Of a stretch of 14,996 nucleotides of DNA, positions 1-7,006 are shown in pieces (position 1 is the first letter of the stretch; every line of letters begins with the position of its first letter). This stretch comes from an uncultured Clostridia bacterium (GTDB lineage: Bacteria; Bacillota_A; Clostridia; TANB77; CAG-508). The translations under genes and the position numbers were made by a program. A model generated the notes under the pieces. That model saw nothing but the letters and a program-made list of their open reading frames with translations, did not search any database and was not told where the DNA came from. The DNA lies in the NCBI GenBank assembly GCA_944388685.1, contig CALXJS010000037.1, positions 1 through 14,996 of the forward strand. Direction: 5' to 3'.

Positions 1-810
1 ATAGTAGATACCATTCAAAGTGGCAAGAAAAAGGGATTTTCAGGACAAGTATCAATGTTTGACTTAGGTTCAGAAGAAGACAAAAAAGAAATGAACGAAA
101 AGAAATATGTATTTGAAGAGCATGAAGAAATGTCAGAAAAGGAAATGTTATCAGCAGAAAAGGAAATGCTAGGAATTTACATATCAGGACATCCATTAGA
201 AAAATTAAGAAGTCAAATCGAAAAACAAACCAATATCAATACAATGCAAATGAAAGAAATCGATGAACAAAATTCCTCAATGCAATATGATGGACAAGAA
301 ATGAATTTAGAAAAGCCAAAATTCGTAGATGGAGACCATGTAAAATATGCAGGAATTATCACATCAATCAAGAAGAAATATACAAAAAACAATAAAATTA
401 TGGCATTTGTTACCATTGAAGACTTGTATGGACAAGCAGAAGTTATCGTATTTGAAAATGCCTATATGAAAGCAGGTGCTAGCTTAGCAGAAGAAAATAT
501 CGTATTAGTAGAAGGAAGACTAAGCATCCGTGAGGACGACGCAACAAAAATTGTAGCAAATGACATCAAAGACTTTGGAGAACAAAAACACAAAATATTG
601 GTATTAAATATTACAGAAGCTGACGAAGAAGAAAAAAAGAAATTAAGAGGCGCCATAAAATATTTTAATGGAGACAAAAATAATATGCCTGTTTTTGTTA
701 GAGTCAATGATGAAAACAAAAGTTGTGGACAAATGTATGTGACAGAAGAAATATTAGAGGTCTTTAGATGGATAATTGGAAATGAAAATGTGTTAGTAAA
801 AGAAGAATGA
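1..810 (+). CDS. dnaE: DNA polymerase III alpha subunit DnaE, C-terminal part (5' truncated by window)
   Basis: The frame is open from base 1, so the start lies upstream; 269 codons are visible, ending at TGA 808-810. DnaE is the replicative polymerase subunit of the bacterial replisome. The catalytic PHP and palm/fingers regions are outside the window. The visible part begins with the end of the helix-hairpin-helix region, including the DnaE-typical AEKEMLGIYISGHPLEK stretch. An OB-fold follows (roughly window residues 115-190: VKYAGIITSIKKKYTKNNK, then a strand with GQAEVIVFE and VLVEGRLSIRED), which in this family binds single-stranded DNA. A short C-terminal domain closes the protein. The stop codon is also the first three bases of a large inverted repeat. 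Identification is by motif recognition. Confidence 0.92.
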   Translation: MVDTIQSGKKKGFSGQVSMFDLGSEEDKKEMNEKKYVFEEHEEMSEKEMLSAEKEMLGIYISGHPLEKLRSQIEKQTNINTMQMKEIDEQNSSMQYDGQEMNLEKPKFVDGDHVKYAGIITSIKKKYTKNNKIMAFVTIEDLYGQAEVIVFENAYMKAGASLAEENIVLVEGRLSIREDDATKIVANDIKDFGEQKHKILVLNITEADEEEKKKLRGAIKYFNGDKNNMPVFVRVNDENKSCGQMYVTEEILEVFRWIIGNENVLVKEE

Positions 811-939
811 GACAATTTGGGCCAGGTGGGGTTTTGTAGCAAAAATGTCGAATATTGTCATATTAAAATAAGCTATCTTAAAATTGACAATATTCGACAT
901 TTTTGCTACAAAACCCCACCTGGCCCAAATTGTCTCATT
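806..939. repeat. Perfect 55-bp inverted repeat (long hairpin) overlapping the dnaE stop codon
   Basis: The left arm 806-860 and right arm 885-939 are exact reverse complements, separated by a 24-nt AT-rich loop (861-884). The dnaE stop TGA (808-810) lies inside the left arm. Outer ends read TGAGACAATTTGGG, and the same motif in variant form recurs at 2800 and 5977. There is no T-run after the right arm, so it is not a classical intrinsic terminator, although such an RNA hairpin could block transcription or protect the dnaE 3' end. A small non-autonomous palindromic mobile element (REP/MITE-like) is the alternative. Confidence 0.9.
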
Positions 940-997
940 ATTTACACGTAAATAGTATAGCATAAATTTTACATTTTGGAAATATTCTTTAATAAGG

Positions 998-1006
998 AAA
1001 GGAGGG
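998..1006 (+). promoter_or_regulatory. Ribosome binding site that places the TspO start at an ATA codon
   Basis: AAAGGAGGG is a near-perfect Shine-Dalgarno sequence. Eight bases separate GGAGG (1001-1005) from the in-frame ATA at 1014. The nearby ATG at 1024 is out of frame and meets a stop after two codons. The first in-frame ATG, at 1104, has no such site and would remove the first membrane segment. Confidence 0.6.
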
Positions 1007-1013
1007 ATTTTAT

Positions 1014-1478
1014 ATAAAAAGTAATGAAAAAGTAAAAAAAATATTTCATGCACTCTTACCATTAATCATTGGAGGAATTGTTGGTATTATTACTTCTAAT
1101 GCTATGGATTACAATGATTTAGTAAAACCAGCACTATCTCCACCAGCAATCGTATTTCCAATTGCATGGACAATTATTTATTTACTAATCGGAATATCGT
1201 ATACACTTTTAAAAGAAAAAGGAGAAGTACCAAAAGAAACAAAACAATTGTATTATATACAATTATTTTTTAACTACTTATGGACATTTCTATTTTTTGT
1301 TTTTGAACTTAGATTACTTTCTGTCTTGTGGATTATTATTTTAGATGTATTGGTTATTTGTATGACTTATCAGTTTTATAAACAAAATAAACTATCTGGA
1401 ATTTTGCTAATTCCTTATGCCTTATGGCTAATTTTTGCGACATACTTAAATATTTCTATATACTTTTTAAATTTGTAA
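1014..1478 (+). CDS. tspO: TspO/MBR-family membrane protein, probable ATA start
   Basis: TspO/peripheral-benzodiazepine-receptor proteins are small five-helix membrane proteins that bind tetrapyrroles and other hydrophobic ligands. Family marks are PALSPPAIVFPIAWTIIY, then NYLWTFLFF, and the C-terminal IPYALWLIFATYLNISI. The only in-frame ATG (1104) would give 124 residues and lose the first helix. Open frame runs back to a TAA at 993 and encodes a plausible first helix (ALLPLIIGGIVGIITSNA), giving 154 residues, the usual family length. No ATG, GTG or TTG exists in that extension. ATA at 1014, well placed after AAAGGAGGG, is the best candidate start. The gene may instead be damaged in its start codon or use another weak start. 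Family assignment is firm; the start is an inference. Confidence 0.85.
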   Translation: MKSNEKVKKIFHALLPLIIGGIVGIITSNAMDYNDLVKPALSPPAIVFPIAWTIIYLLIGISYTLLKEKGEVPKETKQLYYIQLFFNYLWTFLFFVFELRLLSVLWIIILDVLVICMTYQFYKQNKLSGILLIPYALWLIFATYLNISIYFLNL

Positions 1479-1494
1479 AGGTTATTTAATTATT

Positions 1495-1558
1495 AATAGT
1501 AAAATTATATTTAATTATTTATTAGTACTTAGTTTTAAATAGTAAAATTATGTTTAAT
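1495..1558. repeat. Two 21-bp direct repeats in the tspO-spoIIP gap
   Basis: AATAGTAAAATTATATTTAA at 1495 (21 bp with the next T) recurs at 1538-1558 with a single A to G change. The repeats are 43 bases apart in very AT-rich DNA upstream of spoIIP. They could be a regulatory site or a duplication; no function is evident. Confidence 0.6.
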
Positions 1559-1653
1559 ACTAAAAGGTACAAATAAATTATATAAAATTAATAATATTCT
1601 TAAAATTTTTGCATATACATATATATAGGAATTTGGACAAAGGAGAAAAGTAT

Positions 1654-2802
1654 ATGTTTAATGTGACAGTATTAAGATTGAAGGATATTGTAAAGTATAT
1701 TATCTGTGTATTTGTATTAATACTATTAATATTTAGTGTTACCAATTATTTTTCTGGAGTAAAGAAAAATACAGAACAAGTCACACAAAAAGTAGAAAAT
1801 GTAACCAATCAATTATCTAGTCATAGTTTATTATCCTGTTTAGATGCTACACTCCCTGTTGTGGCATCTATTCAGCATAATGAAGAAAATGAAAAACAAA
1901 AATTAAGTGAAAACGATATATTAAAATCTATGTTAGAAACACAAATTAGTTCCATAGATGAAATTCAAAATATGGCGGAGGTATCAGAGGACGAAGAAAC
2001 AGAAAATACAAGTCAAGAAGAGCAAGATATAGAATTAGCCAAAACAGGAGAAACAACGGAGGTAATTACAAATAATCCAGTCACAGAAAATTATAATACG
2101 CAATATGGAAATGTAAAAATAAAGAATCAAACAGATTATGAATTGACGCAAGAAATGTTGACACCAGATATCACGATTGAGAATAAGAATGTTATGATAT
2201 TTCATACACATAGTTGTGAAAGTTATACTTCAAGTGACTTATATCCTTATACACCAACAGGGAATTTTAGAACAACAGATTTAAACTTTACTGTTACAAG
2301 AGTTGGAACAGAACTGACTATGCAATTACAGCAATATGGATATAATGTTATTCATGATACTAGTTACCATGATTATCCATCATATAATGGATCCTATACA
2401 AATTCATTAAAAACAGTAGAAAGTTTATTGCAAACAAATCCATCTGATATCATTATTGACTTACATAGAGATGCCATAGGAAGTCGAAGTGATTATGCAC
2501 CAACAGTTAGAATTGGAGATGAAGAAGCAGCACAAATTATGTTTGTTATCGGAACAAATGCGGGGGGATTATGGCACCCAAATTGGAACCAAAATTTAAA
2601 ATTTGCCATTAAATTACAAGAAAAAGCAGAAGAATTGTATCCAGGACTATTTAAACCAATCATGCTAACAACATCAAGATATAATCAACACACAGGAAAA
2701 TATGCAAATATTATAGAAGTTGGTGCAACAGGAAATACTCTGGAACAATGTTTAACTAGCATGAAATACTTGGCAAAGGTTATGGATGAAATTATGAAAT
2801 GA
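1654..2802 (+). CDS. spoIIP: Stage II sporulation protein P (SpoIIP), peptidoglycan amidase/endopeptidase
   Basis: SpoIIP acts with SpoIID and SpoIIM in the mother cell to thin septal peptidoglycan and drive engulfment of the forespore. I place the start at ATG 1654, eight bases after GGAG 1642-1645, giving 382 residues; an upstream in-frame TTG at 1609 lacks a good site. Residues about 8-32 form one membrane anchor, followed by an acidic, low-complexity linker. The catalytic domain runs from about residue 165 to the end. It carries HTH (184-186) followed by ESY, DLHRD (269-273), SRYNQH (341-346) and the IIEVGATGNT region with Glu355. These are the family's metal-binding and catalytic motifs, and its amidase-like fold is established for the family. 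The stop TGA is the first triplet of a short inverted-repeat element. No sporulation promoter could be assigned with confidence. Confidence 0.92.
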   Translation: MFNVTVLRLKDIVKYIICVFVLILLIFSVTNYFSGVKKNTEQVTQKVENVTNQLSSHSLLSCLDATLPVVASIQHNEENEKQKLSENDILKSMLETQISSIDEIQNMAEVSEDEETENTSQEEQDIELAKTGETTEVITNNPVTENYNTQYGNVKIKNQTDYELTQEMLTPDITIENKNVMIFHTHSCESYTSSDLYPYTPTGNFRTTDLNFTVTRVGTELTMQLQQYGYNVIHDTSYHDYPSYNGSYTNSLKTVESLLQTNPSDIIIDLHRDAIGSRSDYAPTVRIGDEEAAQIMFVIGTNAGGLWHPNWNQNLKFAIKLQEKAEELYPGLFKPIMLTTSRYNQHTGKYANIIEVGATGNTLEQCLTSMKYLAKVMDEIMK

Positions 2803-2831
2803 AACAATTAGGGATGTGCCAAATCGTTTCA
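2800..2831. repeat. Short degenerate inverted repeat on the spoIIP stop codon
   Basis: The element begins TGAAACAATTAGGG and ends AATCGTTTCA; TGAAAC pairs with GTTTCA at the outer ends, and the inner arms pair imperfectly. It starts exactly at the spoIIP stop codon, as the long repeat does at dnaE. A further TGAAAC follows at 2834. It resembles a decayed relative of the repeats at 806-939 and 5977-6040. Confidence 0.55.
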
Positions 2832-3010
2832 AAATGAAACAAAAGAGATAGAATAGATTGAATAAGAATATCTAAATTTCGTAATCACCTTAAGTCTTTT
2901 ATTTGAGAATATTACTTTTTTCTCATAATTGCATTATAAAAGTTGGAAACAGTTGTTAAACATGCAAAAAATCATTAATATTTTTTCATTAAAGTTATAT
3001 AAAAAATAAT

Positions 3011-3047
3011 AGAATATTCCTAGAGTTTTTTACTCTGGGAATATTCT
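3011..3047. repeat. 16-bp hairpin, first of an inverted pair
   Basis: Arm AGAATATTCCTAGAGT (3011-3026) pairs with 3032-3047 with one G-T wobble, around a TTTTT loop. Its central 25 bases match the reverse complement of the hairpin at 3188-3226 with one difference. No T-run follows it, so a terminator role is uncertain. Confidence 0.8.
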
Positions 3048-3187
3048 TACACTGTCATAATATCAATAAAATAGAGTAATGTCAACAAAAAATAAAAAAA
3101 GTTTTACAAAAAGTAATACATAAAATTTTTAAATTTTATATAATAGAATATCTCGTAATTCAAAGACCTTCTTTACTTGTAGGCTAT

Positions 3188-3226
3188 ATATATTTTCCTA
3201 GAGTAAAAAACTCTAGGAAAATATAT
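3188..3226. repeat. Perfect 17-bp hairpin just upstream of the pilin-like gene
   Basis: Arm ATATATTTTCCTAGAGT (3188-3204) pairs exactly with 3210-3226 around an AAAAA loop. It lies only a few bases before the ribosome binding site of the gene at 3248, so it would sit in the 5' leader of any transcript from upstream. It is an inverted copy of the hairpin at 3011-3047. Confidence 0.85.
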
Positions 3227-3247
3227 CAAAAGAAGGGAAGAAAACAA

Positions 3248-4570
3248 ATGATGGGAAAATTAAGAAAAACAAAGGGAATTACATTAATCGCATTAGTTAT
3301 TACAATTATTGTACTTTTAATATTAGCAGGCGTAACCATTTCAACTTTAACGGGAGAAAATGGAATATTGACAAGGGCACAAATGGCAAAAGAGGATACA
3401 GAAAAAGCAACGGCGGAAGAAAGAATACAAACAGAGATTATGGGAAGTTATGATAATACTGGAAAAATTGAATTAAATGTATTAAATAATAATTTGAAAA
3501 ATAACATACCAGAACTGATATATAAAGGAAAGGTATTATCAGAAACTAACAAAATAACAAATTTACCAGCTACGGTAGTGTTAGATACATATAAAATTCA
3601 AATATCTGAGGATGGAGAAGTAAGAGAAATAAAAACGGTAGCAGAAATAACAGATTATGTAACAAAAAACACACTGGTAGAAGATGAATATGGGAATTTG
3701 CTAATTGTACCAGAAGATTTTAAAATAAGAGTAGATAATACAACAAATAATGCAGATACAGTAAATAATGGTATTGTGATAGAGGATAGAAAAGGAAATC
3801 AGTTTGTATGGATACCATTAGGAGAGGTAAAAACAGACAATGCGGGAACTACTGTGAATATTACATTGAACAGATATGATTTTGATGATTATACAGAAGA
3901 TACAATAGAAAATCATGATAGTAGTTATGAGAATGCAATAGCCAAGAATATAGCAGATTTCATAAATCATAGTAATAGTAATAATGGATATTATATAGGG
4001 AGATATGAGGCAGGTATAGTAAATTATAATGCACAAAACATTATTACAGAAAATACTAATAAAGAAGTAAATTGGACAGGATATAGCCCAGAAGAAGGAA
4101 AAAAGTTGGAATTAGTATGTAAATCAGGGGTACAGCCATGGAATTATGTAACACAAAATAAAGCGTCTGAATTGGCAAGAAATATGTATACAGGGAAAAA
4201 TTATGAAAGTGATTTAATTAATAGTTATGCATGGGATACAGCAATTTCATATATACAGATGTGTGGGATGAAAACAAATAGTAAAAGTTATTCATCACAA
4301 GATGGACAATTTATAGATACAAGTAAACCATCAATGACAGGAAAAGGAATTTTAAATTCAACCAATACTGTAGATGAGCAATGTAATATATATGATATGG
4401 CAGGAAATGAAACTGAATGGTCAACGGAAACTTCTAATCTTAATTCTACTCCTTGTGTAGACAGAGGGGGAATGTATTATTGGGATGAGCGATCTGCAAA
4501 TGTTAGAGGAATGAACTCAAATACACTTGTATATGACTATATTTCTTTTCGTCCAGTTTTATATTTTTAA
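3248..4570 (+). CDS. Pilin-like protein with C-terminal FGE-sulfatase / C-type-lectin-like domain
   Basis: ATG 3248 (or 3251) follows AGAAGGG by about ten bases; 440 residues. Residues 1-45 look like a class III (prepilin) signal and helix: basic KLRKTKG, then ITLIALVITIIV and a hydrophobic stretch to about residue 30. The Glu normally at position 5 after the cleavage Gly is replaced by Ala. A helical linker follows (to about 75), then a variable middle. The C-terminal part (from about 155) has FGE-family features: FVWIPLG, GYYIGRYEAG, AWDTAISYIQ, IYDMAGNETEWS (compare GNVWEW), a DRGGMYYW motif and a final FRPVL. This fold is common in bacterial surface and ligand-binding proteins. I infer a surface-displayed or pilus-like adhesin. 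There are no pilus assembly genes here and the ligand is unknown. It stands alone, with a terminator behind it. Confidence 0.75.
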   Translation: MMGKLRKTKGITLIALVITIIVLLILAGVTISTLTGENGILTRAQMAKEDTEKATAEERIQTEIMGSYDNTGKIELNVLNNNLKNNIPELIYKGKVLSETNKITNLPATVVLDTYKIQISEDGEVREIKTVAEITDYVTKNTLVEDEYGNLLIVPEDFKIRVDNTTNNADTVNNGIVIEDRKGNQFVWIPLGEVKTDNAGTTVNITLNRYDFDDYTEDTIENHDSSYENAIAKNIADFINHSNSNNGYYIGRYEAGIVNYNAQNIITENTNKEVNWTGYSPEEGKKLELVCKSGVQPWNYVTQNKASELARNMYTGKNYESDLINSYAWDTAISYIQMCGMKTNSKSYSSQDGQFIDTSKPSMTGKGILNSTNTVDEQCNIYDMAGNETEWSTETSNLNSTPCVDRGGMYYWDERSANVRGMNSNTLVYDYISFRPVLYF

Positions 4571-4582
4571 AATGAATAAATC

Positions 4583-4612
4583 AAAAATTCAAGCAAACGT
4601 TTGAATTTTTTT
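4583..4612 (+). terminator. Intrinsic terminator after the pilin-like gene
   Basis: AAAAATTCAA pairs with TTGAATTTTT around a short loop, and the right arm runs directly into a T-tract (4606-4612). It lies 13 bases after the stop codon. Confidence 0.75.
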
Positions 4613-4629
4613 ACGCATATATATATAAT
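4601..4629 (+). promoter_or_regulatory. Probable sigma-A promoter of pgi, overlapping the preceding terminator
   Basis: TTGAAT (4601-4606) and TATAAT (4624-4629) are spaced by 17 bases. The -35 box lies within the right arm of the upstream terminator. Transcription would start near 4636, about 30 bases before the pgi start. Confidence 0.55.
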
Positions 4630-4666
4630 GGCGTTAGAAAAAAATTAGAAGAAAAGAGGTAATCAT

Positions 4667-5974
4667 ATGGCAAATATTAGTTTAAACCTAAAACACACAG
4701 GAATTACACAAAAAACAATCTTAACATACAAAGAACAAGTAGAAAATATACATAAAGATTTGCACAGAAGAGCAAATGATGAAAAAGATTTTGTGGGATG
4801 GTTAGAATTACCAACCAATTATGATAAAGAAGAATTTGCAAGAATTAAAAAAGCAGCAAAGAAAATCAAAAAAGAATCTGATATCTTAGTGGTTATTGGA
4901 ATTGGAGGTTCATATTTAGGAGCAAGAGCAGTTATTGAAGCATTAACCAGTTCGTTTTATAATATGTTACCAAACAAACAAAGAAAATATCCACAAATTT
5001 TATATGTTGGAAATAATCTAAGTCCAAACTATATTAATGAACTAATTGAATATATTGGAAATAAAGATTTTTCAGTAAATGTTATATCAAAATCTGGTAC
5101 GACAACAGAACCAGCGATTGCATTTAGGATTTTTAGAGAAATTTTAGAAAACAAATATGGAATTGATGAAGCAAGAAGCAGAATTTATGCAACAACTGAC
5201 AAAGCAAAAGGCGCATTAAAAACATTGGCACAAAATGAAGGCTATGAACAATTTGTTGTTCCAGATAATGTAGGTGGTAGATATTCTGTTTTAACAGCAG
5301 TTGGATTATTACCAATTGCAGTAGCAGGAATAGATATTGATAAATTAATGCTTGGAGCACAAACAGCACAAGCTCGTTTTGATGACCCAAATCTAAAATA
5401 TAATGAATGCTATAAATATGCAGTTGTAAGAAATATTTTATACAAATTATACAAAAATACAGAAATCTTAGTAAATTATGAGCCAAAAATGCATTATTTC
5501 ACAGAATGGTGGAAGCAATTATTTGGAGAAAGTGAAGGAAAAGACCAAATGGGAATTTTTCCAGCAGGGGTAGACTTTACAACAGATTTACACTCAATGG
5601 GACAATATATTCAAGAAGGAAGAAGAAACCTATTTGAAACGGTTATTAGTATAAAAACACCAAATTCAGATATTACAATCAATCCAGATGATGACAATTT
5701 AGACGGCTTAAATTATTTAGCAGGAAAAGAATTAGACTATGTTAATAAAAAAGCAATGGAAGGAACAATAAAAGCACATGTATCTGGAGATGTTCCAAAC
5801 ATTGTAATAGAAATGGAAAAACTAGACGAAGAAAATATAGGGGAACTAATTTATTTCTTTGAAAAAGCATGTGCGATGTCTGGAAATATTTTAGGTGTTA
5901 ACCCATTTAATCAACCAGGTGTGGAAGAATATAAAAAGAATATGTTTAAATTATTAAAAAAACCAGGATATTAA
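4667..5974 (+). CDS. pgi: Glucose-6-phosphate isomerase
   Basis: This cytoplasmic glycolytic enzyme interconverts glucose-6-phosphate and fructose-6-phosphate. The 435-residue length suits the Firmicutes form of the family. Motifs in order: [14 protein letters not shown] (about 75-88), [11 protein letters not shown] for phosphate binding (140-150), [17 protein letters not shown] (200-216), GESEGKD with probable catalytic Glu288, [14 protein letters not shown] with His309 for ring opening, and [12 protein letters not shown] with Lys423 near the C-terminus. The start follows AGAGGT at 4655-4660. The acyl-ACP thioesterase lies 79 bases downstream with no T-tailed terminator between, so the two may be cotranscribed. 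Pyruvate kinase, also glycolytic, is nearby but has its own promoter. Confidence 0.96.
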   Translation: MANISLNLKHTGITQKTILTYKEQVENIHKDLHRRANDEKDFVGWLELPTNYDKEEFARIKKAAKKIKKESDILVVIGIGGSYLGARAVIEALTSSFYNMLPNKQRKYPQILYVGNNLSPNYINELIEYIGNKDFSVNVISKSGTTTEPAIAFRIFREILENKYGIDEARSRIYATTDKAKGALKTLAQNEGYEQFVVPDNVGGRYSVLTAVGLLPIAVAGIDIDKLMLGAQTAQARFDDPNLKYNECYKYAVVRNILYKLYKNTEILVNYEPKMHYFTEWWKQLFGESEGKDQMGIFPAGVDFTTDLHSMGQYIQEGRRNLFETVISIKTPNSDITINPDDDNLDGLNYLAGKELDYVNKKAMEGTIKAHVSGDVPNIVIEMEKLDEENIGELIYFFEKACAMSGNILGVNPFNQPGVEEYKKNMFKLLKKPGY

Positions 5975-5976
5975 TA

Positions 5977-6040
5977 TGTCCAATTGGGACGGAGATGATT
6001 TTGCTCCGTCCCCAAAATCATCTCCGTCCCCAATTGGACA
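5977..6040. repeat. Compact palindromic element with three complementary segments between pgi and the thioesterase gene
   Basis: Outer arms 5977-6002 and 6014-6040 are reverse complements apart from one extra C in the right arm, with an 11-nt loop. GGGACGGAG (5986-5994) can instead pair with CTCCGTCCC (6004-6012), giving a competing 9-bp hairpin. The outer end TGTCCAATTGGG resembles the ends of the elements at 806 and 2800. It starts three bases after the pgi stop codon and ends just before the next ribosome binding site. Its GC content is far above the surrounding DNA. Confidence 0.88.
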
Positions 6041-6053
6041 AAAGGAGGAAAAA

Positions 6054-6779
6054 ATGATATACAAGGAAAAATTTAAAATAGGATTAAAAGATGTATGGGC
6101 AAAAGATGAAGTTAGCAATATCGCTATTTTAGAGTACTTAGAAGATATTGCAGCATATCATTCTGACAGTGTAGGAATTGGTGTTAATACAACAGAAGAA
6201 ACGCATGTAAATTGGTTATTATTGGATTGGGAATTAGAAGTGTTAAATAGACCAAAATATGGACAAGTTTTGGAAATTCATACATGGTCTAGAGGAATAG
6301 AAAAATTTTATGCATTCCGTGATTTTGAAGTATATGATGAAGAAAATAATTTATGTGCAATTGCAACTTCAAAATGGCTTTTGATGGATAGTGAAACAGC
6401 AAAGATTGCAAGAGTAGAACCAGAAATTGCAGATAGATATCAATCTGAAGTGGGAAAGCGTGTTTTTAAAAATAAGAAAATTGAAAAACTAAGAGAACCA
6501 AAGGAATATGTGAATGAAATAACCTATACAGCAAGAAGAAGAGATATTGATGTGATTGGACATATGCATAATTTATATTATCTATACTTAGCATATGAAG
6601 CATTACCAGAAGAAGAATACAAAAAGAGACCATTTAATCATATAAGAATCCAATATAAAAATCAGATAAAATTAGGAGAAACAGTAAATTGCAAATACGC
6701 AAAGGAAAATAATAAAAATATTATTGTTATAAAAAGTGAAGATAACAAAACTTTGCATGCAATTATAGAAATTTATTAA
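6054..6779 (+). CDS. Acyl-ACP thioesterase (double hotdog fold)
   Basis: Acyl-ACP thioesterases release free fatty acids from acyl carrier protein in the cytoplasm. I choose ATG 6054, five bases after AAAGGAGG; an in-frame ATG at 5976 would translate the palindromic repeat and is very unlikely. The 241 residues form two hotdog halves. The first has NIAILEYLEDIAAYHSDSVG and VNWLLLDWELEVLNRPKYGQ. The second has RRRDIDVIGHMHNLYYLYLAYEALP. The plant/bacterial active-site pattern DxNxHxN appears here as DVIGHMH: Asp and His are kept, but the two Asn positions are Ile and His, which may alter activity or substrate. It follows pgi closely and may be read from the pgi promoter. Chain-length specificity cannot be told from sequence. 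Confidence 0.88.
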   Translation: MIYKEKFKIGLKDVWAKDEVSNIAILEYLEDIAAYHSDSVGIGVNTTEETHVNWLLLDWELEVLNRPKYGQVLEIHTWSRGIEKFYAFRDFEVYDEENNLCAIATSKWLLMDSETAKIARVEPEIADRYQSEVGKRVFKNKKIEKLREPKEYVNEITYTARRRDIDVIGHMHNLYYLYLAYEALPEEEYKKRPFNHIRIQYKNQIKLGETVNCKYAKENNKNIIVIKSEDNKTLHAIIEIY

Positions 6780-6939
6780 ATTAAGACCGATTAATTTGCT
6801 TGCATACAAAAAAATCTATATAGAATTAAAAAAATAGAAAAAACCAAATGAAATCCTGAAATAGGAAAAGAACAAAATCAAAATTCAAAATAAAATGAAG
6901 TATAATTTTTAAGATTATGTAAAAAATAATAAAAAAATG

Positions 6940-6969
6940 TTGAAAATTGCCTTAATGATGTGATATAAT
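6940..6969 (+). promoter_or_regulatory. Promoter of pyk with extended -10
   Basis: TTGAAA (6940-6945) and TATAAT (6964-6969) are spaced by 18 bases, and TG at 6961-6962 makes an extended -10 (TGATATAAT). The predicted start is near 6976, leaving a leader of about 30 bases with AGGGAGG (6992-6998). Confidence 0.75.
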
Positions 6970-7006
6970 AACTATCGGTTTTAAGATAATAAGGGAGGAA
7001 TAGGAA

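Larger units (their letters stand above)
2803..3247. other. Gene-free AT-rich interval between spoIIP and the pilin-like gene
   Basis: No convincing ORF is present. The interval holds the tail of the short inverted repeat, two related hairpins (3011-3047 and 3188-3226), and a lone TATAAT-like hexamer at 3139-3144 without a good -35 partner. The ribosome binding site of the next gene is at about 3231-3237. No clear T-tailed terminator for spoIIP was found. Confidence 0.6.

Noticed and set aside
462..842. 126-codon minus-strand ORF opposite dnaE
   Set aside because: It is antisense to a clear DnaE C-terminus, has Ser/Phe-rich composition typical of a shadow frame, and has no ribosome binding site.
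793..1062. 89-codon minus-strand ORF over the long inverted repeat
   Set aside because: It mostly reads the palindrome and the complement of the tspO start region; no domain is visible.
3103..3144. Promoter TTTACA / TATAAT before the pilin-like gene
   Set aside because: Spacing of about 30 bases is too long; only the lone -10-like hexamer is mentioned.
4380..4570. Variable region of a diversity-generating retroelement at the end of the pilin-like gene
   Set aside because: The C-type-lectin-like end is suggestive, but there is no template repeat or reverse transcriptase in the window, so only the fold similarity is reported.
5133..5486. 117-codon minus-strand ORF inside pgi
   Set aside because: It is a shadow of a highly conserved glycolytic gene.
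5976..6053. In-frame upstream start for the thioesterase (26 extra residues)
   Set aside because: The extension is translation of the palindromic repeat and has no ribosome binding site, whereas ATG 6054 follows AAAGGAGG.
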